A stretch of 64,000 nt of DNA from Desulfonatronum thiodismutans (lineage in GTDB: Bacteria > Desulfobacterota > Desulfovibrionia > Desulfovibrionales > Desulfonatronaceae). Under the pieces are notes generated by a model. The model saw nothing but the letters and a program-made list of their open reading frames with translations, did no database searches and was not told the origin of the DNA. The stretch is taken from contig NZ_JPIK01000018.1 of assembly GCF_000717475.1 (NCBI RefSeq), positions 62,001 through 126,000 on the forward strand, given 5' to 3'. The position numbers and the translations under genes are program-made. Positions 35,422 to 44,608 of the stretch are shown one piece after another; position 1 is the first letter of the stretch; each line of letters starts with the position of its first letter.

Positions 35422-36030
35422 ATGACCGTGGAACAACACATGGAAACGTTGACCTCCCTGGAGCGCAAACTGGACGACATCTCCTCCATGGCCAAGCAAA
35501 TGATAAGCCGCAACGAAATGGCCCAGGATTTGGCCAGGGACCTGAATATCGTGGGCAATGCCGCCATGTTCTCCCTGCAGGAGGAACTGGAGCTGGAAAA
35601 CGTCCAGGTGGACGGACGGGAGCTGCGCCAGATGCTGATCCTGTTTCTGAAAAACATTCACAACATCAACTACGCCATGCGCCAGCTGGAAGCCGTGGCC
35701 GAGCTGGGCAAGGAGTCCTACGACACCCTGCGCGGCCTGATGATGGACTATATTGAACGAGCCACGGAATGGGACCAGAAGGGGTATTTTCGGTCCGCCA
35801 CGCAAACCGTGGACGTCATGGCAAAAATGTACGAATCCATGCCCAAGGACACTCTGGATCGACTGGAAAAGTCCGCTCCGGAAATCGTCGGCCTGCTCTC
35901 GGACCTGGCCGACCCCGAAATGATCAAACAAACCCGCCAACTGATCCGCTTCCAAAAAATCCTCATCCCCGCCCTCGCCGTAGCCTGGATCGTGCCCGTG
36001 GGCATGTTGCTGCTGCTTCTCCTGAAATGA
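35422..36030 (+). CDS. DUF1641-type companion of the sulfide:quinone oxidoreductase
   Basis: 202 residues, mostly helical, with a C-terminal membrane anchor at about 178-201 (KILIPALAVAWIVPVGMLLL). The helical part (GKESYDTLRGLMMDYIERA, then LSDLADPEMIKQTRQL) fits the DUF1641 family that travels with SQR genes. The molecular role is unknown; it may tether or regulate the reductase. It begins 12 bases after the SQR stop with AGGAGG. Confidence 0.75.
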   Translation: MTVEQHMETLTSLERKLDDISSMAKQMISRNEMAQDLARDLNIVGNAAMFSLQEELELENVQVDGRELRQMLILFLKNIHNINYAMRQLEAVAELGKESYDTLRGLMMDYIERATEWDQKGYFRSATQTVDVMAKMYESMPKDTLDRLEKSAPEIVGLLSDLADPEMIKQTRQLIRFQKILIPALAVAWIVPVGMLLLLLLK

Positions 36031-36034
36031 TCCA

Positions 36035-36075
36035 CCGTTTTCCCGTCGGCGCGTGAAGCGCCGACGGGAAAACGG
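36035..36075. terminator. Perfect 18-bp hairpin after the sqr operon
   Basis: CCGTTTTCCCGTCGGCGC, a 5-base loop GTGAA, then its exact complement GCGCCGACGGGAAAACGG, starting 4 bases after the DUF1641 stop. It is a strong rho-independent-like stem. No T-run follows on the plus strand. Confidence 0.7.
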
Positions 36076-36340
36076 AAGGTATGCGCTCATGGAGCGCGTA
36101 TCCAACCATTCTCATTGATACTCCCGATGGGTCGTTTTTTGAATCGTGGTTAAATGCACGGTATTCTTGCACGTGTTTCCAAAAGGTCCTTGCAAACCCT
36201 GTCCTCCTGGATTACGGCTCACAAGATGGTAAGTGGCATGATCAGAAGTGTTCACGGCGATTCTTGTGTTGACCACCAACTTCCACAATCGCTGAACTTC
36301 TCTGACAATAACGTTGACTCGACGGAAAGGAGTTCACCTG

Positions 36341-37660
36341 ATGCGCGGCGATTTTGGAGCAGAACGTTTTTGGCGGTGGATAAGCGTGTGCTTGCTGGCC
36401 GGGGCGGTGCTTTTGGCGGGTTGCGGGGATTCCTCGCCGCCTGCTCAGGGGCCGCCATCGGCCCTGCCGGTGAACGTGGTCACGGCCCGGATGATGACCG
36501 TGCCCATCTACGCGGAAGCCGTGGGCAACACCCAGGCCGTGGAAACCGTGGAAATCCGCTCCCGGGTCAACGGGCATTTGCTGCGCCGCGATTTCGAGGA
36601 CGGATCCCTGGTCAAAAAGGATCAGCTTCTGTTTCTGATCGACCCGGGTCAATACCAGCAAGACCTGGCCAAGGCCAAGGCCCAGTATGAATACGCCAAG
36701 GTCAGCCTGGAGCTGGCCCGCAAGGAGACCCAGCGTTACGCCACGCTGCTTCGCCAAGCCATGATTTCCCAGGAGGAGTTCGATCTGAAACAGGTCAAGG
36801 AGCAGGAAGCCGAAGCCAACCTCCTGGTCGCCGCTGCCTCCGTCAACCTGGCTCAGCTCCAACTCCGCTACACCCGGATCACTTCGCCCATCGACGGACG
36901 GATCGGCTTCGCCCTGGTGGATCAGGGCGGGCTGGTCAATGCCGGCACTACTTTGCTGGCCCGGGTCTCCACCGTGGACCCGATGCACTTCTTCTATTAT
37001 TTCAGCGAGGAAGACTACCTCAGTCTCAGCGCCCATTTCGGGGACGACTTTCAGGAGGTGTTCAAGACCCTGGATATCCGGCTTACTCTGGCCGGAGGCC
37101 TAGTCTACCAGCATATCGGCCACCTGGACATGTTCGATCGGGAAGTGGACCCCAAGACCGGCAGCATCGCGGCCCGGGCCGTGTTTCCCAATCCGGACGG
37201 AATGCTCCGCCCGGGCATGTTCGGGCGGGTCCGGGTGACCCTGGAACAGGAATGGGAAACACTGCTCATTCCCCAGGTGGCGATCATGGACACCTTGGGC
37301 CGCAAGAGCGTGTTCGTGGTGGACGACCAGGGGCTGGTCGCCTCGCGCGGCGTGGAGGTGGGCATGCGTCTGAACAACCTGCGCGCGGTAAGGGGCGTCG
37401 AACCCGGCGATCTGGTGGTCGTGGACAATCTTCAAAAATTGCGTCCCGGCGCCCACGTCGCTCCCACCGTGATTTCCTACGAACTGGAAGATGCGGAAGC
37501 AGCCCCGCCTGATCCGGCCGGAGTTCCGACTTCAGAGGACCGACGGCAGCCGCCTGATGAAATTTCCGGCGGGGTTTCCGATGCTTCGCCAGAAGCCACT
37601 TCCGGCGTAACTTCCGGTGACTCCTTGGCTCCTTCGACGGGTGCCACGGTAGTCCAGTGA
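36341..37660 (+). CDS. RND efflux periplasmic adaptor, first pump
   Basis: 439 residues from ATG 36341 (AAAGGAG). The signal peptide ends in lipobox LLAGC, so it is a lipoprotein. Membrane fusion protein order: barrel-sandwich (EIRSRVNGHLLRRDFEDG), helical hairpin, lipoyl half 2 (YTRITSPIDGRIGFALVDQ), beta barrel and membrane-proximal domain (LLIPQVAIMDTLGRKSVFVV). The last 60 residues are a Pro/Ser/Thr/Gly-rich tail unusual for the family. Its permease gene is 7 bases downstream. No outer membrane channel gene accompanies it. Confidence 0.93.
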   Translation: MRGDFGAERFWRWISVCLLAGAVLLAGCGDSSPPAQGPPSALPVNVVTARMMTVPIYAEAVGNTQAVETVEIRSRVNGHLLRRDFEDGSLVKKDQLLFLIDPGQYQQDLAKAKAQYEYAKVSLELARKETQRYATLLRQAMISQEEFDLKQVKEQEAEANLLVAAASVNLAQLQLRYTRITSPIDGRIGFALVDQGGLVNAGTTLLARVSTVDPMHFFYYFSEEDYLSLSAHFGDDFQEVFKTLDIRLTLAGGLVYQHIGHLDMFDREVDPKTGSIAARAVFPNPDGMLRPGMFGRVRVTLEQEWETLLIPQVAIMDTLGRKSVFVVDDQGLVASRGVEVGMRLNNLRAVRGVEPGDLVVVDNLQKLRPGAHVAPTVISYELEDAEAAPPDPAGVPTSEDRRQPPDEISGGVSDASPEATSGVTSGDSLAPSTGATVVQ

Positions 37661-37667
37661 GTCCGCC

Positions 37668-40600
37668 ATGTTCTATAAATATTTCATAGATCGGCCTGTT
37701 TTCGCCTCGGTCCTGTCCATCATCATGACCCTGGCCGGGGTCCTGGCGTTGGTCAACCTGCCCGTGGCCCAGTACCCGGAAATCACCCCGCCCACGGTGA
37801 ACGTCAGCGCCAGCTATCCCGGCGCCTCGGCCGAGGTGGTGGAGCAGAGCGTGGCCACGCCCATCGAGCAGCAGGTCAACGGCGTGGAGGGGATGATCTC
37901 CATGTCCTCCACCAGTTCCAACGACGGCAGCTACAGTCTGACCGTGACCTTCGAGGTAGGCCACGACCTGGATATGGCCACGGTGGACGTCCAGAACCGG
38001 GTCAGCCAGGCCGAACCCAAGCTGCCGGACATGGTCAAGCGCATGGGCGTCACGGTGAACAAGCAATCCACGGGCATGCTCCTGGCCGTGAACCTGATCT
38101 CTCCGAACGAAACCTACGACGCCCTGTTCCTGCTCAACTACGCCAAAATCAACCTGATCGACGCCCTGAGCCGGGTGCCCGGAGTGGGCAAGGTGGACGC
38201 CTTCGGGGCGGGGGAGTTCTCCCTGCGCATCTGGGTCGATCCGGACAAGATGGCCTCCCTGGGCGTCGTATCCTCGGACATCGATCAGGCCCTGCAGGAC
38301 CAGAACATTCAGGCCCCGGCCGGGCAGATCGGCCAAGCCCCGGCTCCTCCGGGAACCCTGTTTCAGTACACGGTGAAGGTGCGTGGCCAGCTCACCGAGG
38401 TCGAGGAATTCGAGAACGCAATCATCAAGACCGCGGATTCCGGAGCCCTGGTCCGGTTGCGGGACGTGGCCCAGGTGGAGCTGGGCGGTGACTTCTACGG
38501 CGTGTTCAGCCGCTTTTCCGGCACGCCCACGGCCACCTTGATGATTTACCAACTCCCCGGGGCCAATGCCCTGACCGTGGCGGGCGACGTGCGCAAGGCC
38601 ATTGAAGATCTGGCCGGCACCTTCCCGGACGACCTGACCTACGGTATTGCCTACGACACCACGGAATTCGTCTCCAAATCCATCGAAGAGGTGATCCAGA
38701 CCCTGTTCGAGGCATTTGCCCTGGTTTTTTTGGTGGTCTTCCTCTTCCTGCAGAGCTGGCGGGCCACGATCATCCCGATGATCGCCGTGCCCGTGTCCCT
38801 GGTGGGCGCGTTCATCGCCTTTCCAATGCTCGATTTTTCCCTGAACACCCTGACCCTCTTTGCTCTGGTCCTGGCCATCGGTTTGGTGGTGGACGACGCC
38901 ATCGTGGTGGTGGAAGCGGCCCAACACAATCTGGACAACGAGGGCATGAGCCCCCGGGAGGCAACCCTCAAGGCCATGGACGACGTGGCCGGGCCGGTGG
39001 TGGCCAACGGTCTGGTCATCGCCGCGGTGTTCATTCCCGTGGCCTTTCTGGGCGGAATAGCCGGGCAGCTCTATAAACAGTTCGCCCTGACCCTGACCGT
39101 GTCCGTGGGCATCTCGGTCTTCAACGCCCTGACCCTCAGCCCGGCTCTGGCCGTGCTCCTGCTGCGGCCCTCCAAGCCGGGCCGCGGCCCCCTGGGCTGG
39201 TTCTTCCGGCAGTTCAACCGCTTTTTCGCCTTCTGCACCCGGGGCTATACGGCCACGGTGCGCGGGGCCATTCGCGGCCGGGTTCTGACCCTGTGCGTGC
39301 TGGTCGTACTCTTCGGCTCCACTTACGGCCTATTGCGGGTGCTGCCTACGGGCTTCGTGCCCCCGGAGGACCAGGGCTACTTCCTGGTCAGCGTCCAGCT
39401 GCCCCCGGCGGCGTCCCTGGAGCGCACGGACACGGCGGTGCGCAAGGTGGAGGCTTATCTGGACCAAGCCGAGGGGATCAAGGCCTACATCACCCTGGGC
39501 GGATTCAACATGCTGGGGGCCGGGGTGTCCTCCTACGCCGCCACCATGTTCGTGATCCTGGACTCCTGGGACGATCGGCAAACCCCGGACCTGAGCCTGG
39601 ACGCCATCCTGGCCCGGGCTGGGCGCTTTTTATGGAGCATCGACGACGGCTTGGCCTTTGCCTTTTCACCTCCGGCCATTTCCGGCCTGGGCTCCACGGG
39701 CGGCGTGGAGATTCAGATCCAGGACCGCACCGGGGCCGGCATCCAGGAGTTGGCCCGGGTGGCCAACGAGTTCATGGCCGCGGCCGGTCAGCGGCCGGAG
39801 GTGAGCAATCCCTTTACCACTTTTTCCATCAGCGTGCCCCAGTTGCAGTTGGAAGTGGACCGGGACAAGGCCAAGAACATGGGCGTGCCCCTGACCCAGG
39901 TCTATTCCGCGTTGCAGGCCTTTCTGGGCGGGCTGTACATCAACGACCTGAACAAGTTCGGGCGGACCTACCGGGTCATGCTCCAGGCCAAGCCCGAATT
40001 CCGGGCCAAGCCCGAGGACATCGAGAGCTTTTACGTGCGCAACGCCAAGGGCGACATGGTCCCCCTGTCCACCCTGGTCACGGTTTCGGACGCCTCCGGT
40101 CCGGAATACATCGCCCGGTACAACGTCTACCCGGCCATCAGCGTGACCGCGGACGCGGCCCCCGGGTTCAGCAGCGGCCAGCTCATCGCGGCCCTGGAAG
40201 AAACCGCGGCCCAGAGCCTGCCCACCGGGTTCGGCTACGAGTGGACGGGCATGGCCCTGCAGGAGAAGGAGTCCGCCGGGACCTACGGGCCGGTCTTCGC
40301 CCTGGCCCTGCTGATGGTCTTCCTCTGCCTGGCGGCCCTTTACGAAAGCTGGGCCATTCCCTTTGCCGTGCTCTTCGCCCTGCCCCTGGGGGCCTTGGGA
40401 GCCTTTAGCGGGCAGTGGATGCGCGGTCTGGACAACAATGTCTACGCCCAGATCGGTTTGGTCATGCTCATCGGCCTGGCGGCCAAGAACGCCGTGCTCA
40501 TCGTGGAATACGCGAAGGCGGCCTATGATCGGGGCATGGACGTGGTGGAAGCAGCCGTGGAGGCCGCCAAAATGCGCTTCCGCCCGATCCTGATGACCTC

Positions 40601-40817
40601 GCTGGCCTTCATTCTGGGCGTCCTGCCCCTGGTCACGGCCAGCGGGGCCGGAGCCTCGGCCCGCCACGCCCTGGGCACCTCGGTCTTCGCCGGCATGATC
40701 GCGGCCACCTTCCTGGGCGTGGTCTTCGTGCCCTTTCTCTACGCCCTGGTGATTGGGATGCTGGATCGGTTGCGGGGAGGGAGACGCATTCCGCCCGCAG
40801 GGAATGCCGCCGACTGA
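37668..40817 (+). CDS. RND efflux permease (HAE1/AcrB family), first pump
   Basis: 1049 residues, with the AcrB layout of twelve membrane segments and two large periplasmic loops. Start motif FIDRPVFASVLSIIMTLAG. The proton relay has the Asp pair 409-410 in GLVVDDAIVVVEAA (TM4) and Lys in GLAAKNAVLIVEYAKAA (TM10). It expels hydrophobic or amphiphilic compounds using the proton gradient. It forms a pump with the adaptor 7 bases upstream and would need an outer membrane channel from elsewhere, possibly that of the second pump. Confidence 0.96.
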   Translation: MFYKYFIDRPVFASVLSIIMTLAGVLALVNLPVAQYPEITPPTVNVSASYPGASAEVVEQSVATPIEQQVNGVEGMISMSSTSSNDGSYSLTVTFEVGHDLDMATVDVQNRVSQAEPKLPDMVKRMGVTVNKQSTGMLLAVNLISPNETYDALFLLNYAKINLIDALSRVPGVGKVDAFGAGEFSLRIWVDPDKMASLGVVSSDIDQALQDQNIQAPAGQIGQAPAPPGTLFQYTVKVRGQLTEVEEFENAIIKTADSGALVRLRDVAQVELGGDFYGVFSRFSGTPTATLMIYQLPGANALTVAGDVRKAIEDLAGTFPDDLTYGIAYDTTEFVSKSIEEVIQTLFEAFALVFLVVFLFLQSWRATIIPMIAVPVSLVGAFIAFPMLDFSLNTLTLFALVLAIGLVVDDAIVVVEAAQHNLDNEGMSPREATLKAMDDVAGPVVANGLVIAAVFIPVAFLGGIAGQLYKQFALTLTVSVGISVFNALTLSPALAVLLLRPSKPGRGPLGWFFRQFNRFFAFCTRGYTATVRGAIRGRVLTLCVLVVLFGSTYGLLRVLPTGFVPPEDQGYFLVSVQLPPAASLERTDTAVRKVEAYLDQAEGIKAYITLGGFNMLGAGVSSYAATMFVILDSWDDRQTPDLSLDAILARAGRFLWSIDDGLAFAFSPPAISGLGSTGGVEIQIQDRTGAGIQELARVANEFMAAAGQRPEVSNPFTTFSISVPQLQLEVDRDKAKNMGVPLTQVYSALQAFLGGLYINDLNKFGRTYRVMLQAKPEFRAKPEDIESFYVRNAKGDMVPLSTLVTVSDASGPEYIARYNVYPAISVTADAAPGFSSGQLIAALEETAAQSLPTGFGYEWTGMALQEKESAGTYGPVFALALLMVFLCLAALYESWAIPFAVLFALPLGALGAFSGQWMRGLDNNVYAQIGLVMLIGLAAKNAVLIVEYAKAAYDRGMDVVEAAVEAAKMRFRPILMTSLAFILGVLPLVTASGAGASARHALGTSVFAGMIAATFLGVVFVPFLYALVIGMLDRLRGGRRIPPAGNAAD

Positions 40818-40880
40818 CCGGATCAGGCGGTTGGGAGGAAACTGGATAAAGCCGCGTGGAGCGAGAGACAGCGCGGCGCG

Positions 40881-42467
40881 TCAACGTTTCGGTTTCCGGC
40901 TTCGGGATGGGCTGATCCCCAGTTTGCGCATTTTGCCCCGCAGAGTGCTGGGGTTGAGGTCCAGCAGTTCCGCGGCGCCGCCGGGCCCAATGACCTTGCC
41001 GCCCGTGCGTTCCAGGGCCGTGGTGATCACCCGGGCCACGGCATGGTCGAAGGGGAGCACGTCTTCTGCCAAGGACGGCGACGGTGTCGCTGTTGGCGCA
41101 CGTCCTCCTGGATGCAGCTCCACGGTCAGCACGTCGGAGTCGGGCGAGGTTGTCGAATTCAGACGCTGATTCTGGCTCTGACTTTGGATCAGGGAGCGTT
41201 CCACCAGATTTTGCAGCTCCCGCACGTTGCCGGGCCAAGGATGCTGCTTGAGCAAGTCCATAGCCCCCGGGGCCGGGCGGACCTTGCGGGTGATCTTCAT
41301 CTCCCGGGTTTTCCTGGTCAGCAGGTGGTCCAGCAGGGCCGGGATGTCCTGAGGGCGGTGCCGCAGGGGCGGGATCATGATCGGGAAGACGTTCAGCCGG
41401 AACCAGAGATCTTCGCGAAACGTCCCCTCCCGGACCATCTGCTCCAGGTTGCGGTGCGTGGCACTGATAATCCGGACGTCCACCGGAATGGTCCGCGTAC
41501 CGCCGACCCGTTCGATTTCCTTCTGCTGCAAGACCCGCAAGAGCTTGACCTGGGCGCCCGGCGTCAGCTCGCCGATCTCATCCAAAAAAATCGTGCCGCC
41601 CTGCGCGCGCTCGAACCGGCCCCGCTTCAGGGCAATGGCGCCGGTAAACGCCCCTTTTTCGTGGCCGAACAGCTCGCTGTCCAGCAGACTCTCGGGCAAA
41701 CCGCCGCAGTTGACCTTGACAAACGGGCCATTGCGCCGGGGAGAAGCCCGGTGTAGCGCGCTGGCCAGGAGTTCCTTGCCCGTGCCGGTCTCCCCCAGGA
41801 GCAACACCGGGCTCTCCAAGGGGGCCACCTGCCGAACCAACCGCATCACTTCCCGAAGTCCCAGATCCGCGCCGATGATGGTGTCGCTGGAGGAAATGCC
41901 GCGCAGTTCGTTGAACAAATACTGGTTGTCGTCCTCCAGCATTTCCTTGAGCCGGACCACCTCCTGATATTGCAGGGCATTGGCCAGAGCCACGGCAAAG
42001 GGTTCATTGAGGGTGTTCATCAGCCGGGCATGCCGGTCCGTATAGCGGTCGCGGCCCTCGGTCCCCAACAGCAGAACGCCAATGCGTTTGGATTCCAAAG
42101 TCAGATCGGTGAGAAGCAGAGAGGTGTTTTCAGGCCATGTCATCTTCAGCAGCGGCAGTATTTCCGGTTCAGCCTCGCGCCAGTCGTTGATAATGCGGAA
42201 TGTGGGCTCTGACTGCCACCTTTGATGCATATATGCCAGGGAAGCATCGGGGATGGGCAAGGGTTCCGGTACCTTGGGCCAATAGTTGGGGACAATGCGG
42301 ACGATGGTCCGCCCGAGGTTCAGGTCCGGCTCGAACAGACCGACGAACAGGCCATCCGCCGGAACGAACTCCCGAATGAACTCCAAGGTCCGCTCCATCG
42401 CCCGTCTCGGATTCAAACTGCTGCAGATCCGTAACGTCGCTTCCCGGAAAAAAGTGTTTTCGTCCAC
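40881..42467 (-). CDS. GAF-type sigma-54-dependent activator between two RND pumps
   Basis: 528 residues from a GTG. N-terminal GAF-like sensory domain (about 15-170), AAA+ core with Walker [22 protein letters not shown] in [13 protein letters not shown], Walker B FLDEIGEL, then a Fis-type helix-turn-helix ([22 protein letters not shown]). It is convergent with the first pump and divergent from the second pump's operon. Regulatory half-sites lie just upstream, so it probably activates its divergent neighbour and perhaps itself. The ligand is unknown. Confidence 0.93.
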   Translation of the reverse strand: MDENTFFREATLRICSSLNPRRAMERTLEFIREFVPADGLFVGLFEPDLNLGRTIVRIVPNYWPKVPEPLPIPDASLAYMHQRWQSEPTFRIINDWREAEPEILPLLKMTWPENTSLLLTDLTLESKRIGVLLLGTEGRDRYTDRHARLMNTLNEPFAVALANALQYQEVVRLKEMLEDDNQYLFNELRGISSSDTIIGADLGLREVMRLVRQVAPLESPVLLLGETGTGKELLASALHRASPRRNGPFVKVNCGGLPESLLDSELFGHEKGAFTGAIALKRGRFERAQGGTIFLDEIGELTPGAQVKLLRVLQQKEIERVGGTRTIPVDVRIISATHRNLEQMVREGTFREDLWFRLNVFPIMIPPLRHRPQDIPALLDHLLTRKTREMKITRKVRPAPGAMDLLKQHPWPGNVRELQNLVERSLIQSQSQNQRLNSTTSPDSDVLTVELHPGGRAPTATPSPSLAEDVLPFDHAVARVITTALERTGGKVIGPGGAAELLDLNPSTLRGKMRKLGISPSRSRKPKR

Positions 42468-42480
42468 ATGTATCTCGATG

Positions 42481-42547
42481 GTGTCATATTTGGCGGATTG
42501 TATTAATGCGTCATATTTGGCTGGTCACTTCTTGTCAAATATGACGC
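42481..42547. promoter_or_regulatory. Three copies of a GTCATATTTG site, two as a perfect dyad
   Basis: GCGTCATATTTG (42508-42519) and its exact complement CAAATATGACGC (42536-42547) are separated by 16 bases. A third, direct copy, GTGTCATATTTGGC, is at 42481-42494, next to the activator start. The spacing suits an enhancer-type site for the Fis-family activator encoded beside it. Confidence 0.65.
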
Positions 42548-42668
42548 AAAACATCAACGCATCACATCAAAGCTTTGAAATCAATAGCTATCGATTGTGG
42601 CATGAGAAATGAATACCCCTGGCGTCAAAGTAGGCGCTACTTCGAACGTTTTGTCCGGAGGCGGGGAA

Positions 42669-42956
42669 ATGCAGGAGTTCAGGGTCAAGCGGACCGGCAA
42701 GGCCGACCTTGTGTTTCAGGGCAAGGTCATTTTCGCTCTGGGATTGGAGAAGGTCAAATTCGTGCTCTATCTGACGCGGGAGGGGAGGTACGTCTTGTCT
42801 CGCGAGTATTCCTTTCTTGGTCTGCGTTATTTCAGAAGAGCCCAGCTTTTCGACACCCTGAAGGAGTTGAACGCCTTCGCGACTTCGGAAAAGGACATGG
42901 ACGCCGTACGGTTCATCATAAAGAACGACGAGTCGTTCTTCCGGACAATGATCTGA
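42669..42956 (+). CDS. Small hypothetical protein upstream of the second RND operon
   Basis: 95 residues from ATG 42669, with GGAGGCGGGGAA upstream; an ATG 60 bases earlier has no ribosome site. Beta-rich: EFRVKRTGKADLVFQGKVIF, YVLSREYSFLGLRYFRR, and an acidic C-terminal end. No family recognised. It is oriented with the second pump genes and downstream of the repeated half-sites, so it is probably the first gene under the sigma-54 activator. Confidence 0.65.
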   Translation: MQEFRVKRTGKADLVFQGKVIFALGLEKVKFVLYLTREGRYVLSREYSFLGLRYFRRAQLFDTLKELNAFATSEKDMDAVRFIIKNDESFFRTMI

Positions 42957-43005
42957 CGACCTCGAATTCCGTCCGCGGCGAAACAGGCCGCGCCAAAGTA
43001 ATGCC

Positions 43006-43278
43006 ATGCAAAGAATGGAAGTCATCTACGTTTGCCCCCTTAGTCGCGAAGATGGAGCAAGGGCGAAGGAAAGCGCCGAGGAGTTGTATCTTTCCGGCGA
43101 CGGGGCCGTGAATTGCATTGACGTCTGGACGTGTCCGGAGCGGGAGGGCGACATCGTCATTTTGCTCTATCAGGACCAGGAGCCGGGTATGCAGGATTTG
43201 TCCACGGAAGGCGTCCGGATCGCGGACTTTTTTTCGCGATACGGCTGGGTGTCGCATACTCGATGGTCGAGAGTGTGA
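43006..43278 (+). CDS. Small hypothetical protein
   Basis: 90 residues with a weak ribosome site; a start at the later ATG (residue 4) is possible. Mixed alpha/beta pattern: MEVIYVCPLSREDGARAK, then VNCIDVWTCPEREGDIVILL. No family recognised. It lies 49 bases after the preceding small gene and 115 bases before the second pump's adaptor. Confidence 0.5.
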   Translation: MQRMEVIYVCPLSREDGARAKESAEELYLSGDGAVNCIDVWTCPEREGDIVILLYQDQEPGMQDLSTEGVRIADFFSRYGWVSHTRWSRV

Positions 43279-43393
43279 AAAAAACAGAAGTCAGAAGTCA
43301 GAAGGTTGGAATGATCTCGATTTCGAGCATGCACTGGCTGATTGTGTTGAATGGAAAGCAGAATGGGGATGATGTGAAGATATGGAGGGTTGG

Positions 43394-44608
43394 ATGCGAA
43401 GGATAGATTTTTTGGTATGGCGTGGCGCGGCAATGATGGTCGTTTTGCTGCTTGTTCTGGGATTGGCGGCGTGCGGCGGGCCCTCGGAGTCCCAGGAGCG
43501 TCCCGCGCCTCCTCCTCCGCCGGTGACCGTTTTGACCGTGCAGACGCGGGACGTGGAAGTGGTTCGGGAGTATCCGGCCAGGGTTCACGGCTCGCGTCAG
43601 GTTCAAGTGCGCTCCAGGGTAGAGGGGATCCTCCGGGAACGGCTGTTCGAGGAAGGGCGGTCCGTCAAAAAGGATGAGCTGCTGTTTCGCATCGATCCGG
43701 AACGCTACGAGATCGCCCTGCTTCGGGCCGAGGCCGATTTGGCCGACGCCCGGGCCAGTCTGAACCATGCCCAGCGGGAATGGGCCAGATACTCCAATTT
43801 GTTCGCCGAAGCCGCGGTAAGCGAACTGGAAAAGGACAAGGCTCTGACCGACCTGGAACGGGCTCAGGCCCGTCACGCCCAGGCCGAAGTGGTCGTGGCC
43901 GACGCCCGGCGCAGCCTCGGCTACACGGAAGTCCGCGCTCCCGTAGCCGGGGTGACCGGCATGGAGAGCCTCTCCGAGGGCAATTTGATCGAATGGGCCG
44001 GGCTGCTGGCCACCATCACCCAACAGGATCCGGTGCATGTCCGGTTCGCCATGCCGGAAGTCGACGCCGCGATGCGCGGCGTCGACGAGCGCTCCCGGCG
44101 CGCCAGGCTGCTGTTGCCGGGAGGCCTGGAACATCCTCGCCAGGGGGACATCGACTTCACCGCGAGCGTCATCGACCCCCGGACCGGCACGGTTACGGCC
44201 CGGGCCGTTTTCCCCAATCCCGACCTGACGCTGATCCCCGGGCAATTCGTCCGGATTCAGGTCGTCTTGCGGCTTCTGGAGAGGGTGTTCACGGTGCCGG
44301 AGGCCGCGGTGGGGCAGGGGCGGGAAACAACGCACCTATTCGTCGTGGACGACGAGAACACGGCTCGGCTCAGGCCGGTTCGCCTGGGACCGGTGACCGA
44401 TGGTCGGCAGATCATTCTGGAGGGGCTGAAGAGCGGCGACCAAGTCGTGATCAACGGCCAGGCGGCCCTGCGCGACGGCATGCCCGTGAACGTCGTGGAG
44501 ACCGTCCATGACGATGCCATGGAGGACGCCCCCAAGGGTGATCACGTGAGCGACCAAGTGAGCAACGGTCAAATTCCCGGGGAGAATCCGAAGCCGGAGG
44601 AACGCTGA
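43394..44608 (+). CDS. RND efflux periplasmic adaptor, second pump
   Basis: 404 residues from ATG 43394 (GGAGG 5 bases before it). Lipoprotein signal: LGLAACGG. Adaptor order: [20 protein letters not shown], a helical hairpin, then [20 protein letters not shown] and the beta barrel with [20 protein letters not shown]. The C-terminal end is acidic. The stop overlaps the permease start. It is distinct from the first adaptor but of the same family. Confidence 0.94.
   Translation: MRRIDFLVWRGAAMMVVLLLVLGLAACGGPSESQERPAPPPPPVTVLTVQTRDVEVVREYPARVHGSRQVQVRSRVEGILRERLFEEGRSVKKDELLFRIDPERYEIALLRAEADLADARASLNHAQREWARYSNLFAEAAVSELEKDKALTDLERAQARHAQAEVVVADARRSLGYTEVRAPVAGVTGMESLSEGNLIEWAGLLATITQQDPVHVRFAMPEVDAAMRGVDERSRRARLLLPGGLEHPRQGDIDFTASVIDPRTGTVTARAVFPNPDLTLIPGQFVRIQVVLRLLERVFTVPEAAVGQGRETTHLFVVDDENTARLRPVRLGPVTDGRQIILEGLKSGDQVVINGQAALRDGMPVNVVETVHDDAMEDAPKGDHVSDQVSNGQIPGENPKPEER

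Noticed and set aside
34132..36105. Long minus-strand open frame opposite sqr and DUF1641
   Set aside because: Antisense shadow; the plus-strand genes have motifs and ribosome sites.
42598..42613. Sigma-54 promoter before the small gene at 42669
   Set aside because: The -12 element reads GA instead of GC; kept only as a hypothesis in a finding, not annotated as a promoter.
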